NCBI GenBank assembly: GCA_963715575.1
Contig: OY970250.1
Span: forward strand, 1,736,001 to 1,800,000
Reading direction: 5' to 3'
Origin: AC-32 sp963715575
GTDB lineage: Bacteria; Actinomycetota; Thermoleophilia; Gaiellales; Gaiellaceae
Length of the DNA: 64,000 nt
This document shows, in pieces, positions 50,742 through 59,291 of this stretch; positions within the stretch are counted from its first letter, which is position 1; each line of letters opens with the position of its first letter. The notes under the pieces are model-generated. The model saw nothing but the letters and a program-made list of their open reading frames with translations. It searched no databases and had not been told where the DNA came from. The translations under genes were made by a program, and so were the position numbers.

Positions 50742-51340
50742 GGCTTCGCGACCCCGCAGTACCACCAGCCGATCGCGGGCAGCGCGCCCGCGTCGATCAG
50801 CCGCTGCTCGTCTCGCTGCAGGCCGTCCTCGCCGAGCATCCGCGCCAGGTAGGGACGTTTTGTGACGCTGAGGCGGTCGAAGGCCGCGTCGAGTGCCTCG
50901 CGGACCCGTTCGCCCCGATGGAGATCGCCGTGCTCTGCTCGCCACTCTCCGACCGGGCGGGGCTCGCCGTGCGCGGCCACCCACTCCGACGCGCGCTCGT
51001 CGTAGGCCTCCCAGGAGAACTCGTCGACGAACAGCCGGCCGCCCGGCCGGAGCAGGCGCTCGATCGCCGCGAGCACCGATTCGAGCTCGGCGTGGTGAAG
51101 CGCCATCACCGCACAGGCTGCGTCGAAGCGGCCGATCGAGCCCGCGTCCTCGATCCGCTCGCGGATCAGCCGCGGAGACGCTGGGGCGTTCGGATCGACG
51201 CCCACCGCGTCAAGCCCCTGCGCGGCTAGGCGGTCGACGAGCCTGCCGTCGCCGCAGCCGACGTCGAGCACTCGCGAGCCCGGAGCCAGGGCGCGGAGGA
51301 GCACAGCGTCGAAGCCGCGCCACCAGCGGTCGCCGGCCAC
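50738..51340 (-). CDS. SAM-dependent methyltransferase, methyltransf_11 type
   Basis: Enzyme of 200 residues: LLRALAPGSRVLDVGCGDGRLVDRLA (motif I), LDAVGVDPNAP (II), FDAACAVMALHHAELESVLAAIERLLRPGGRLFVDEF (III-IV). The substrate is unknown. GTG 51340 starts three bases after the stop of the PNPOx-type gene. It ends over the hpd stop, tail to tail. Confidence 0.82.
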   Translation of the reverse strand: MAGDRWWRGFDAVLLRALAPGSRVLDVGCGDGRLVDRLAAQGLDAVGVDPNAPASPRLIRERIEDAGSIGRFDAACAVMALHHAELESVLAAIERLLRPGGRLFVDEFSWEAYDERASEWVAAHGEPRPVGEWRAEHGDLHRGERVREALDAAFDRLSVTKRPYLARMLGEDGLQRDEQRLIDAGALPAIGWWYCGVAKP

Positions 51341-51342
51341 GG

Positions 51343-51828
51343 CTACGACTCGCGCTGTTCCCAGCGACGGAGCCCGCGTTCGGGATCCCAGGCAAGCCCG
51401 TAGCGCGCCGGCGCGAACTCGACGAAGCCGGCCGAGTCGATGTCGACCGCGAAGACGTGGTAGTTCGGCTCCTCGGGCTCCCAGTCGATCCGCGCCTTGA
51501 CCGTCTCCCGGTAACGCGCGCGGCGGTCGCCCTGCTCGACGGGTGCCGCGCGGCCGTAGAGCTTGAAGTCGCCCTCGTCGCCCTCGCGGCGCGAGACGAC
51601 GCTGTGGACGACGAGCCGCGGGTCGCGCAACAGGTCGAGCGCCTTCGGCGAGCGCCACATCATCCCCAGCATCAGCTCACCGTCCACGAACTCGGGCTCG
51701 ACCGGGCTGATCCGCGGCCAGCCGTTGGCCCGCAGGGTCCCGACGAGGCAGAGCTCGCGGCCGCGCAGCCGCTCCTCGCCGAGCGCGGCCAGCTCGCGGG
51801 CGGCTGCTGCAAACTCGTCCCAGCGCAT
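51343..51828 (-). CDS. Pyridoxamine-5'-phosphate-oxidase-like flavin/F420-binding protein
   Basis: Split-barrel protein of 161 residues. LCLVGTLRANGWPRISPVEPEFVDGELMLGM is the typical N-terminal half, and DLLRDPRLVVHSVVSRREGDEGDFKLYGRA the dimer-interface half. Such proteins bind FMN or F420 and reduce diverse substrates; no specific one is indicated. ATG 51828 is used because the barrel begins soon after. It is coupled with the downstream methyltransferase gene. Confidence 0.8.
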   Translation of the reverse strand: MRWDEFAAAARELAALGEERLRGRELCLVGTLRANGWPRISPVEPEFVDGELMLGMMWRSPKALDLLRDPRLVVHSVVSRREGDEGDFKLYGRAAPVEQGDRRARYRETVKARIDWEPEEPNYHVFAVDIDSAGFVEFAPARYGLAWDPERGLRRWEQRES

Positions 51829-51916
51829 GGGCCGGAGGCTAGCTGGCAGAGCGCAAGAACGGCTTGGTTCCGGGATCTTCTGGGTGCAAGCAACGAAAAC
51901 CAGGAGGCAAACTGAG

Positions 51917-52531
51917 ATGAAGAAGCGCTGGATTCTGCCGGGCCTTCTCGTGGCCGCCTTCGCCTTCGCGGCGACCGGCTTCGCGGATCCCGGCCACGGC
52001 AAGGGCCCAGGCCACGGCAAGCACGGCAAGTTCGGCCCGTACGACGTGGTCACCGACGACCACGGCTCGTGCGGGAACGCGTGGGCCGTCGACACCGAGA
52101 AGCGGAGCTTCACGGTGCACAAGAACCGTGACGGCTCGTACACGCTCCTGCGCAGGGATCGCGGCACGTTCGAGACGAACGCCGGCCAGAGCCCGGGCGC
52201 CTGCGAGACGACGAAGCATCATGGCGCGACCGTCCTCGCCGGCAAGAAGGGCCGCTTCCACGGCTACCTGCGCGGCAAGGTCACGGGCGGCACGTTCGAC
52301 CCGAACGCGACCTGCCCGGCCGACTGCGGCTTCACGGACGTCTGGATCGCGACGTTCTTCGGCCCGAGCGCGACGTTCTCGTGCTTCGAGAACTCGAAGG
52401 CCTGCAAGTTCGACTTCGAGTACAGCGGCTTCAAGCACCAGGGGCTCAAGTACCGCCACTGGTTCGACAAGGGCCACGGCGCAGGGACGTTCCTGAAGGA
52501 GCGCTTCCGCGGCGACATCGCCAACGCGTAA
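51917..52531 (+). CDS. Secreted His/Gly-rich protein of unknown function
   Basis: Exported protein of 204 residues. The signal peptide is KRWILPGLLVAAFAFAATGFA. A short metal-binding-looking GHGKGPGHGKHGKFG stretch follows, then a beta-rich body with six to seven Cys (HGSCGNAW, PGACETT, ATCPADCGF, FSCFENSKACKF) that could form disulfides. The ATG at 51917 has AGGAGG fifteen bases upstream, and a good terminator follows, so it is a single-gene unit. The function is unknown; it may be extracellular. Confidence 0.75.
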   Translation: MKKRWILPGLLVAAFAFAATGFADPGHGKGPGHGKHGKFGPYDVVTDDHGSCGNAWAVDTEKRSFTVHKNRDGSYTLLRRDRGTFETNAGQSPGACETTKHHGATVLAGKKGRFHGYLRGKVTGGTFDPNATCPADCGFTDVWIATFFGPSATFSCFENSKACKFDFEYSGFKHQGLKYRHWFDKGHGAGTFLKERFRGDIANA

Positions 52532-52554
52532 CACCTCACCTCGTATCGCCACCG

Positions 52555-52578
52555 AAGGGCCCGCTCCGGCGGGCCCTT
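52555..52578 (+). terminator. Terminator after the secreted protein gene
   Basis: AAGGGCCCGC, loop TCCG, GCGGGCCCTT: perfect 10-bp stem, 23 bases after the stop codon, followed by CCTATT. Ends the single-gene unit before the CDF transporter gene. Confidence 0.75.
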
Positions 52579-52605
52579 CCTATTGGTGTGTGATCCTTCG
52601 GCGTC

Positions 52606-53946
52606 GTGAGCCCCCAGCGCCGCACCGCGCTCGTCTCGATCGTCGCCGCTTGCCTGCTGATCGCGGTCAAGCTCGTCTCCGGGATCGCCACCAACAGCCT
52701 CGGCCTGCTCTCCGAGGCGGCGCACTCGGGCACCGACCTGATCGCGGCGATCCTGACCTTCGTCGCGCTCGGCGTCGCCGGCCGCCCGGCCGACACCGGC
52801 CACGCCTACGGCCACGGCAAGGCCGAGCACCTCGCAGCGCTCGCCGAGGCCGCGATCCTGGTCGTGGTGAGCCTCCTGATCGCCTGGCGCGCGCTCTGGC
52901 GCCTGCTCGGGCTCGCGGAAGGCCAGGTCGAGCCCCACGGCTGGGCCTTGCTCGTGATCGGGGCGGTGATGCTCGTCGACGCCGGCCGCGCCTACATCTC
53001 GTATCGCACAGGGCGCCGTTATCGAAGCCCGGCGCTCCAGGCGAACGCGCTCCACTTCGCCAGCGACTTCGCCGGCTCGACCGCGGTGCTGCTCGGCCTC
53101 GTCGCAGCGCGGGCCGGCTACCACTGGGCCGACTCGGCGGCCGCGCTGTTCGTGGCCGGGCTCGTGCTCCTCGCGGCCGGACGGCTGATGCGCGTCAACG
53201 TCGACGTGCTGATGGACCGCGTGCCACCCGACGCGCAGGAGGCCGCGCTGGCGGCGATCGGGGCGCTCCCGGGAATCGAGCTGCGCCGCCTGCGGATGCG
53301 GCAGGCGGCGGGCCGGCAGTTCGCGGACGTGGTGATCGGCGTGCCGCCCGGCGCCGCGGTCGGCCAGGGCCACGCGGCCGCGGACGCGGTCGAGGACGCC
53401 GTCCATGGCGCACTGCCGGACAGCGACGTCGTCGTCCACGTCGAGCCGCAGCAGGACGAGGCGGCTCTGCGCGAGCGCGCCCTGGCCGCGGCGCAGCGGG
53501 TCCCGCGCGTGCGCGAGATCCACAACCTGACCGTGCTGCGGGTCGGCGGCTCGACCGAGGTCTCGCTCCACCTCAAGCTTCCGGGCGAGCTGCCGCTCGA
53601 GGACGCGCACGAGATCGCCTCCGAGGTCGAGCGGGCGATCGTCGAGTCCGTGCCGGAGGTGGACTCCGTGCAGACGCACCTCGAGCCGCTGGCCGAGGCT
53701 GCCGAGGGCGAGAGCGTGAGCGGCGACCGCGGCCTCGTCGAGCGGATCGTGCGCGAGCAGACCGGCCAGGCGCCACGCGAGCTGCGCTTCCTGCGCACAG
53801 ACGACGGGCTGCTCGCCTACCTGACGCTCAGGCTCGACCCCGGCACCTCGCTGGCAGAGGCTCACGCGCGCGCGAGCGAGGTCGAGGAGCGCATCCGCCG
53901 CGAGCGGCCCGAGATCAGCGACGTGATCGTGCACACCGAGCCCTGA
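52606..53946 (+). CDS. CDF-family cation efflux protein with extended C-terminus
   Basis: Cation diffusion facilitator of 446 residues. Six helices carry the metal sites: SEAAHSGTDLIAA (helix 2; HxxxD rather than the common DxxxD of Zn transporters, with Ser-Glu before it), and LHFASDFAGSTAV (helix 5, HxxxD). The short HGYGHGK-like segment is HAYGHGKAEHL. Two to three cytosolic ferredoxin-like (ZT-dimer) domains follow the membrane part, where a single one is usual. It exports Zn, Fe or Mn; which metal is unknown. GTG 52606. Its stop overlaps the next ATG (TGATG), so it is the first gene of the long coupled run. Confidence 0.85.
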   Translation: MSPQRRTALVSIVAACLLIAVKLVSGIATNSLGLLSEAAHSGTDLIAAILTFVALGVAGRPADTGHAYGHGKAEHLAALAEAAILVVVSLLIAWRALWRLLGLAEGQVEPHGWALLVIGAVMLVDAGRAYISYRTGRRYRSPALQANALHFASDFAGSTAVLLGLVAARAGYHWADSAAALFVAGLVLLAAGRLMRVNVDVLMDRVPPDAQEAALAAIGALPGIELRRLRMRQAAGRQFADVVIGVPPGAAVGQGHAAADAVEDAVHGALPDSDVVVHVEPQQDEAALRERALAAAQRVPRVREIHNLTVLRVGGSTEVSLHLKLPGELPLEDAHEIASEVERAIVESVPEVDSVQTHLEPLAEAAEGESVSGDRGLVERIVREQTGQAPRELRFLRTDDGLLAYLTLRLDPGTSLAEAHARASEVEERIRRERPEISDVIVHTEP

Positions 53947-54764
53947 TGAAGCTGTGCATGTTCACACCGTTGGAGCACGAGGTCCGCGGCTGGCCGGGGA
54001 GGATCGAGGGCGACCGCGTGATCCAGCTGGCGGCGCAGACGCTCGAGTCGTACTTCACCGGCGGCGGCAACGCGCGCGAGCACGCCGAGTACGCGCTCGA
54101 CGAGGTGCGCTTGCTCGCCCCGGTTCAGCGCCCGCCGTCGGTGCGCGACTTCTACGCCTTCGAGGAGCACGTCCGCAACGCGCGCGCCGTCACCGGCCGG
54201 GGCGAGGTCGTGCCCGAGTGGTACGAGCTCCCGGTCTTCTACTTCTCCAACCCGGCCGCGATCTACGGGCCCGACGACGTGATCCCGTATCCCGAGGGCT
54301 CGCAAGCGCTGGACTACGAGCTCGAGGTGGCCGCGGTGATCGGCGCGGGCGACCAGATCGGCGGCTTCACGATCATGAACGACTGGTCGGCGCGCGATCT
54401 GCAGCGCAAGGAGATGAAGGTCGGCCTCGGCCCGGCGAAGGGCAAGGACTTCGCCACCTCGCTCGGGCCCGTCCTGGTCACGCCCGACGAGCTCGGCGAC
54501 CTGCGCCTGGAGATGGTCGCGCGCGTCAACGGCGAGGAGCGCTCGCGCGGGAACCTCGGTGACATCTACCACTCGTGGGAGTCGATCCTCGGCCACGCGG
54601 CGCGCAACACGGTGCTGCGCCCCGGCGACGTGATCGGCTCGGGCACGGTCGGCACCGGCTGCATCCTCGAGCACGGCGACGAGCGCTGGCTGCAGCCCGG
54701 CGACGAGGTCGAGCTCGAAGTGGACGGCATCGGCGTCCTGCGCAATACGATCGGCTCACGATGA
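53946..54764 (+). CDS. Fumarylacetoacetate hydrolase family enzyme
   Basis: Hydrolase of 272 residues, cleaving fumarylacetoacetate to fumarate and acetoacetate in the last step of tyrosine breakdown (assignment from context). Family signatures are FYAFEEHVRNAR, FYFSNPAAIYGPDD, the metal-binding ALDYELEVAAVIG, FTIMNDWSARDLQ (metal Asp), KGKDFATSLGPVLVTPDEL and the C-terminal GSGTVGTG. It belongs to the shorter FAH-family form rather than the 420-residue mammalian-type enzyme; other acylpyruvate hydrolases look similar. ATG 53946 overlaps the CDF stop, and its own stop overlaps the next gene. Confidence 0.85.
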   Translation: MKLCMFTPLEHEVRGWPGRIEGDRVIQLAAQTLESYFTGGGNAREHAEYALDEVRLLAPVQRPPSVRDFYAFEEHVRNARAVTGRGEVVPEWYELPVFYFSNPAAIYGPDDVIPYPEGSQALDYELEVAAVIGAGDQIGGFTIMNDWSARDLQRKEMKVGLGPAKGKDFATSLGPVLVTPDELGDLRLEMVARVNGEERSRGNLGDIYHSWESILGHAARNTVLRPGDVIGSGTVGTGCILEHGDERWLQPGDEVELEVDGIGVLRNTIGSR

Positions 54765-55732
54765 AGGTGGCGGTCATCGGGGGCGGCGTGATGGGTCTCG
54801 CCACCGGCTGGGCGCTTCGCCGCCGCGGCCACGAGCCCGTCGTCTACGAGCAGTTCCGGGTCGGCCACGCCCGTGGCTCCAGCCACGGGCGCTCGCGCAT
54901 CTTCCGGCTTGCCTACGCCGAGGACGAGTACGTGCGCCTGGCGCAGGAGTCGCTCGACCTCTGGCGCGAGCTCGAGGCCGAGACGGGCGAGACCGTGCTC
55001 GAGCTGAACGGCCTGGTCGAGGTCGTGCAGACCCTCGAGGAGAGCACGGCCCAGACGCTCGAGCGCTGCGGCGTCACCTGGGAGCGGCTCGAGCGCGCCG
55101 AGGCAGAGGAGCGCTACCCGATCCGCGTCCCCGACGGCTCGTTCGTCGTCGTCCAGCCCGAGGCCGGGATCGTTCGCGCGGACAGGGCGCTCGCCGCCTT
55201 CGCGCAGGGCCTCGACGTGCGCGAGGACTCCCGCGTCCGGCCGGACGAGCTCGACGCCGACGCGGTGGTCGTCACCGCCGGCCCGTGGGTGAACGAGCTG
55301 CTCGACGAGCCGCTGCCGGTCAAGGTCACGCGCGAGACGCTCGCCTACTTCCGGCCCGAGAGCGGCCGCCCGGTCCCCTCCGTCGTCTCGTTCAAGCCCG
55401 GCCGGCACACGCACGAGATGTACTCGCTGCACGACCCGAAGCACGGGCTCAAGGTGGGTGCGCACCACGCCGGCCCCGAGGCCGCCGCCAACGTCCTAGG
55501 CGAGCCCGAGCCGGAGCTGATCGAGCGGATCGCCGCCTGGGCGAACGCGACGTACCGGCTGGCCGACCCCGAGCCGGTCGGCGCCGAGACGTGCATGTAC
55601 ACGACGACGGCTGACGAGAGCTTCATCCTCGAGCGGCGCGGCCGGGTCGTCGTCGGCTCGCCCTGCTCGGGCCACGGCTTCAAGTTCGCGCCCGCGATCG
55701 GCGAGCGCCTCGCCGACCTCGCAACAGCCTGA
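54761..55732 (+). CDS. Sarcosine oxidase / N-methyltryptophan oxidase-like flavoenzyme
   Basis: FAD-dependent amine oxidase of 323 residues (DAO family, monomeric sarcosine oxidase type). The dinucleotide-binding start is KVAVIGGGVMGLATGWAL. GSSHGRSRIFRLAYAEDEYVRLA is the hallmark of MSOX/MTOX. The C-terminal SPCSGHGFKFAPAIGE contains the Cys that binds FAD covalently in this family. It oxidises an N-methyl amino acid, giving formaldehyde and peroxide; the real substrate is unknown. Somewhat shorter than the usual 370-390. Its ATG overlaps the FAH stop. Confidence 0.85.
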   Translation: MKVAVIGGGVMGLATGWALRRRGHEPVVYEQFRVGHARGSSHGRSRIFRLAYAEDEYVRLAQESLDLWRELEAETGETVLELNGLVEVVQTLEESTAQTLERCGVTWERLERAEAEERYPIRVPDGSFVVVQPEAGIVRADRALAAFAQGLDVREDSRVRPDELDADAVVVTAGPWVNELLDEPLPVKVTRETLAYFRPESGRPVPSVVSFKPGRHTHEMYSLHDPKHGLKVGAHHAGPEAAANVLGEPEPELIERIAAWANATYRLADPEPVGAETCMYTTTADESFILERRGRVVVGSPCSGHGFKFAPAIGERLADLATA

Positions 55733-55745
55733 CTATCCTTCGCGC

Positions 55746-56954
55746 GTGCCCACGTACCAGGTCAGAGGCGAGGTCCCGCGGAAGCGGCACATCCAGTTCC
55801 GCGACAACGGGACGTTGCTGACCGAAGAGGTGATGGGCCTCGAGGGCTTCTCGGGGAACGAGTCGATCCTCTACCACCTGACCTCGCCCTGCCGCGTGAC
55901 GAAGGTCGACGAGTTCGAGCCGATCGAGCGCGACGAGTGGGTGCCGGACGGGCACCAGCACCGGCACTTCGCGACGATGGGGCTCGACCCGGAAGGCGAC
56001 GCGATCAGCGGCCGGCGCCTGCTGATGTGGAACCAGGACGTCGAGATCTCGCTCTGCCGCCCGGACGCCGAGATGGACTACTTCTTCCGCAACGGCGAGG
56101 GCGACGAGGTGATCTTCGTCCACGAGGGGTCGGGCACGCTCGAGACGATCTTCGGCGAGCTGCCGTACAAGGAGGGCGACTACGTCGTCGTCCCGCGCGG
56201 CACGACCTACCGCTTCCGGCCCGAGAGCGAGCAGCGCTACCTCGTCTTCGAGTCACCCGGCCTGATCGAGATCCCGCGCCGTTACCGCAACGACTACGGG
56301 CAGCTGCTCGAGCACGCGCCCTTCTACCACCGCGACATCCACCCGCCTACCGAGCTCCGGACGCACCGCGACCGCGGCGAGTTCAACGTCAAGGTCCGGA
56401 TCCGCGACGGCTACCAGACCTACCAGCTCGACTACCACCCGTTCGACGTGGTCGGCTGGGACGGCTACGTCTACCCGTGGACGTTCTCGATCCACGACTT
56501 CGAGCCGATCACCGGGCGCATCCACATGCCGCCCCCCTCGCATCAGACCTTCGAGGGCCGCAACTTCGTGATCTGCTCGTTCTGCCCGCGAAAGCTCGAC
56601 TTCGACCCGCTGGCGATCCCGATCCCGTACCACCACTCGAACCTGAACTCGGAGGAGATGATCTATTACGTCTCCGGGAACTTCGGCTCCAGGCGCGGGA
56701 TCGAAGTCGGCTCCGTGACGCTCCATCCGTCCGGCATCCCGCACGGGCCGCACCCGGGCCTGGCGGAGAAGTCGATCGGCCAGACCGAGACGCATGAGCT
56801 GGCCGTGATGTGCGACACCTTCCATCCGCTGCGGCTGACGAAGCTCGCGAAGGGCCTCGACGACGGCGAGTACGCCTACTCCTGGCTCGAGGAGCGCGCG
56901 CCGGCAGCGGGCGACGCCGACGAGGATCCAGCGGGGGTCACTTCCCACTTCTAG
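55746..56954 (+). CDS. hmgA: Homogentisate 1,2-dioxygenase
   Basis: Fe(II) ring-cleavage dioxygenase of 402 residues, turning homogentisate into maleylacetoacetate. The N-terminal part YQVRGEVPRKRHIQFR is followed by the first cupin with DEVIFVHEGSGTLETIFG and the second around NLNSEEMIYYVSGNFGSR. Iron ligands should be the His of LHPSGIPHGPHPG and the Glu of NSEEMIYY. The length is near the bacterial norm (about 390-440). GTG 55746. It belongs to the coupled run after the sarcosine-oxidase-like gene (13 bp). The HAD gene starts inside its last codons. Confidence 0.93.
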   Translation: MPTYQVRGEVPRKRHIQFRDNGTLLTEEVMGLEGFSGNESILYHLTSPCRVTKVDEFEPIERDEWVPDGHQHRHFATMGLDPEGDAISGRRLLMWNQDVEISLCRPDAEMDYFFRNGEGDEVIFVHEGSGTLETIFGELPYKEGDYVVVPRGTTYRFRPESEQRYLVFESPGLIEIPRRYRNDYGQLLEHAPFYHRDIHPPTELRTHRDRGEFNVKVRIRDGYQTYQLDYHPFDVVGWDGYVYPWTFSIHDFEPITGRIHMPPPSHQTFEGRNFVICSFCPRKLDFDPLAIPIPYHHSNLNSEEMIYYVSGNFGSRRGIEVGSVTLHPSGIPHGPHPGLAEKSIGQTETHELAVMCDTFHPLRLTKLAKGLDDGEYAYSWLEERAPAAGDADEDPAGVTSHF

Positions 56955-57535
56955 TCCTCGACTGGGACGGCACGGTCACTGAGCGGGACACGCTCGACCT
57001 GGTGCTCTCGGAGTTCGGCGTTGCCGAGGTGTACGAGCGCGCGGAGCACGAGCTCGAGACCGGCCGGATGACACTCAACGACGTGATCTCGGCTGAGTTC
57101 GCGACGGTCACCGCCTCGCTCGACGAGGTGATCGCGTACGTGGTCGAGCATGCGCGGGTGCGGCCCGGGTTCGCCGAGCTCGCCCGCGCGCGGCACCCGC
57201 TCGTCGTCTCGTCCGGCTTCCACGAGCTGATCGAGCCGGTGCTCCAGCGCGAGGGCGTGCTCGACGCCGTCGAGCTGCGGGCCAACCGCGTCGACGCGCG
57301 GACCGATGGCTGGCGCGTGCGCTTCCGGGTGGCCGAGACCTGCGAGGTCTGCGGCGAGCCATGCAAGCGCGGCGACCTGCCGGCGGGCGAGGTCGCCTAC
57401 GCCGGCGACGGCCACTCCGACTACTGCGCGGCGCTCGCGGCCGACCGCGTCTACGCGACGGGGAGCCTCGCACGCTTTCTGGACGAGCGCGGTGTGGCCT
57501 TCGAGCCGCTGACCGACTTCCGCGCGCTCGCGTGA
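56951..57535 (+). CDS. HAD-family phosphatase, MtnX/SerB-like (start uncertain)
   Basis: Phosphatase of about 194 residues. The nucleophile motif is LVLDWDGTVTERDT (DxDGT), motif II is LVVSSGFHELIEP, and motif III/IV is YAGDGHSDYCAALAADRVYA. A CEVCGEPCKRGDLP cysteine block is like that of MtnX-type enzymes, but a methionine-salvage role is unsupported here. No ATG/GTG/TTG exists near the domain start. The frame is open upstream through hmgA to a GTG at 56810, which would add 47 unrelated residues. I place the start at about 56951, on the hmgA stop (CTAG). A non-canonical start or reinitiation is likely. Its 3' end overlaps the next gene (GTGA). Confidence 0.75.
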   Translation, partial: LVLDWDGTVTERDTLDLVLSEFGVAEVYERAEHELETGRMTLNDVISAEFATVTASLDEVIAYVVEHARVRPGFAELARARHPLVVSSGFHELIEPVLQREGVLDAVELRANRVDARTDGWRVRFRVAETCEVCGEPCKRGDLPAGEVAYAGDGHSDYCAALAADRVYATGSLARFLDERGVAFEPLTDFRALA

Positions 57536-58347
57536 CCCTGCTCCGCCTGCCGGAGCCGTTCGACTTCGAGCTCTCGACGGAACGCTTCCGTGCCTTCGGG
57601 CCGGACCTCGCGAATCTGTGGATCGAAGGCCGCCTGCACCGCGTGGTCGGCGCTCGCGAGCTGCGGATCGAGCCGGCCCCGGGCGGCGCGGACGTCGAGC
57701 CGCTCGACCGCGAGACGCGCCGGGTCGCCCTGACGCTGCTCGGCGCGCCGTTCGACCTCGAGGGCTTCTACGCCTGGGCGCAGCACGACCCGGTGCTGGC
57801 GCGGCTGACCCGGACGCTCTCCGGCTTCCGGCCGCCGCTCGCGCCCGATCCGTTCGAGACGCTGGTCACCTCGATCACCGCGCAGCAGGTCTCGCTCCTC
57901 GCCGCCTTCGCGATCCGTAACCGGTTGATCGAGCGCTTCGGCCGGCGCGTCGGCCAGGCGTACGCGTTCCCGCCGGCCGAGCGGCTGCGCGAGGCCACGC
58001 ACGAAGACCTGACCGCGCTCGGCTTCTCGAACCGCAAGGCGGAGTACGTGCTCGGCCTCGCGCAGGAGCCGGTCGACCTGGACGAGCTCGCCTCGCTGCC
58101 GGACGACGAGGTCAAGAGGCGGCTCGTCTCGATCCGCGGGCTCGGCGACTGGACGGCCGAGTGGTTCCTTGCCAGGCACCTCGCGCGCCCGCGCGCGTGG
58201 CCGGTCGGCGACGTCGCGCTCGAGAAGGCCGTGCGCGCGTTCTACCCGGACGTGACCGATCTCGAGGCGGCCCGCGAGCGCTTCGAGCCGTTCCAGAACC
58301 TGTCCGCTCACTACCTGTTGACGGGGGCTAGGCTGGCCGTCGGATGA
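57532..58347 (+). CDS. DNA-3-methyladenine glycosylase, AlkA type
   Basis: Base-excision DNA glycosylase of 271 residues, removing alkylated purines. The N-terminal beta domain (FDFELSTERFRAFGPDLANLW) is followed by the HhH-GPD fold: FETLVTSITAQQVSLLAAFAIRNRL, then LVSIRGLGDWTAEWFLARHL (helix-hairpin-helix) and WPVGDVALEKAVRAFY with the catalytic Asp. GTG 57532 overlaps the HAD stop. It is part of the same coupled run but unrelated to tyrosine breakdown in function. Confidence 0.9.
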   Translation: MTLLRLPEPFDFELSTERFRAFGPDLANLWIEGRLHRVVGARELRIEPAPGGADVEPLDRETRRVALTLLGAPFDLEGFYAWAQHDPVLARLTRTLSGFRPPLAPDPFETLVTSITAQQVSLLAAFAIRNRLIERFGRRVGQAYAFPPAERLREATHEDLTALGFSNRKAEYVLGLAQEPVDLDELASLPDDEVKRRLVSIRGLGDWTAEWFLARHLARPRAWPVGDVALEKAVRAFYPDVTDLEAARERFEPFQNLSAHYLLTGARLAVG

Positions 58348-59282
58348 ACGTCCGCGAAGCGACCGCTGCCGACGAACCGACGCTGCTCGAGTTCACGCGC
58401 GCGATCTGGGCCGAGAACTGGGACCGGCCCTGGCGCCCGCCGGAGCTCACGGCGGGCATGTTCGAGGGCAAGCTCGTACTGCTGGCCGAGGACGAGGGCG
58501 AGCCGGTCGGCTACGCGTTCGGCGAGCTCGACCCCCATGGCTACGCGCACGTGAACATCGTCTACGTGGTGCCCGAGCGCCGCCGGCGGGGCGTGGCCAA
58601 GGCGCTGCTCGCCGCGTTCGGCGAGCGCGCCCGCGCGCAGGGGATCGAGCACCTGACCCTCGACGTCGCCACCCGCAACGAGGCCGGCAGGGAGGCCTGG
58701 CGGCGGCTCGGCTTTACCGAGTGGTCCCAGCGCTTGACGGTCCCGATCGCGCGCCTCGAGCAGCACGGCCAGGCGGGCGAGTCGTACGCCTCGCTGCACG
58801 TCCAGAGCGACGACCTCGACATCGTCCGGGCCCAGGTCGACAAGTACCTGCCTCGGCTCGGCGGCTCGGACCCGCGCGTCGAAGGGCCGCGCAACGGCTG
58901 GGTCGCGGTCTACGCCGAGCTCGTCGACCGGGACCGCCGCTCGCGCGAGCGGCTCGCCTCGGAGCTCTCGAACGCGACTGCGGCCGTGGTCTGCGCGCTC
59001 AGCGTCGACGACGGCGTGGTCGTCCGCTACGTCCTCTACGAGCGCGGGAGCGTGGTCGACGAGTACCAGTCGCTGCCGGAGCACTTCGGGCCGCTGCCGC
59101 CCGGCGACGTGGTCGCCCTCGGCGCGAACCCGACGGTTGTCTCGCGCCTCACCGGCGCCGAGCCGGCGCGCGTGCGGGCGGTCGCGCGGAGGGCCTCCTC
59201 GCCGGACGAGCTCCCTCCCGCGGACGAGCTCCTGCAACAGCTCGCGGACGTGCTCGGCCTCGACGGCGCGGGGCGCGGGTAG
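58344..59282 (+). CDS. GNAT acetyltransferase with an unknown C-terminal domain
   Basis: Acetyltransferase of 312 residues. The N-terminal 140 residues form a GNAT domain: VREATAADEPTLLEFTRAIW, AHVNIVYVVPERRRRGVAKALLAAF (acetyl-CoA loop R/Q-x-x-G-x-A) and LDVATRNEAGREAWRRLGFTEW. The remaining ~170 residues (YASLHVQSDDLDIVRAQVDKYLPRL ... PSLPEHFGPLP-like stretches) form a separate domain I do not recognise. The ATG overlaps the glycosylase stop (ATGA). Substrate unknown. Confidence 0.82.
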   Translation: MNVREATAADEPTLLEFTRAIWAENWDRPWRPPELTAGMFEGKLVLLAEDEGEPVGYAFGELDPHGYAHVNIVYVVPERRRRGVAKALLAAFGERARAQGIEHLTLDVATRNEAGREAWRRLGFTEWSQRLTVPIARLEQHGQAGESYASLHVQSDDLDIVRAQVDKYLPRLGGSDPRVEGPRNGWVAVYAELVDRDRRSRERLASELSNATAAVVCALSVDDGVVVRYVLYERGSVVDEYQSLPEHFGPLPPGDVVALGANPTVVSRLTGAEPARVRAVARRASSPDELPPADELLQQLADVLGLDGAGRG

Positions 59283-59291
59283 ATTCACGCC

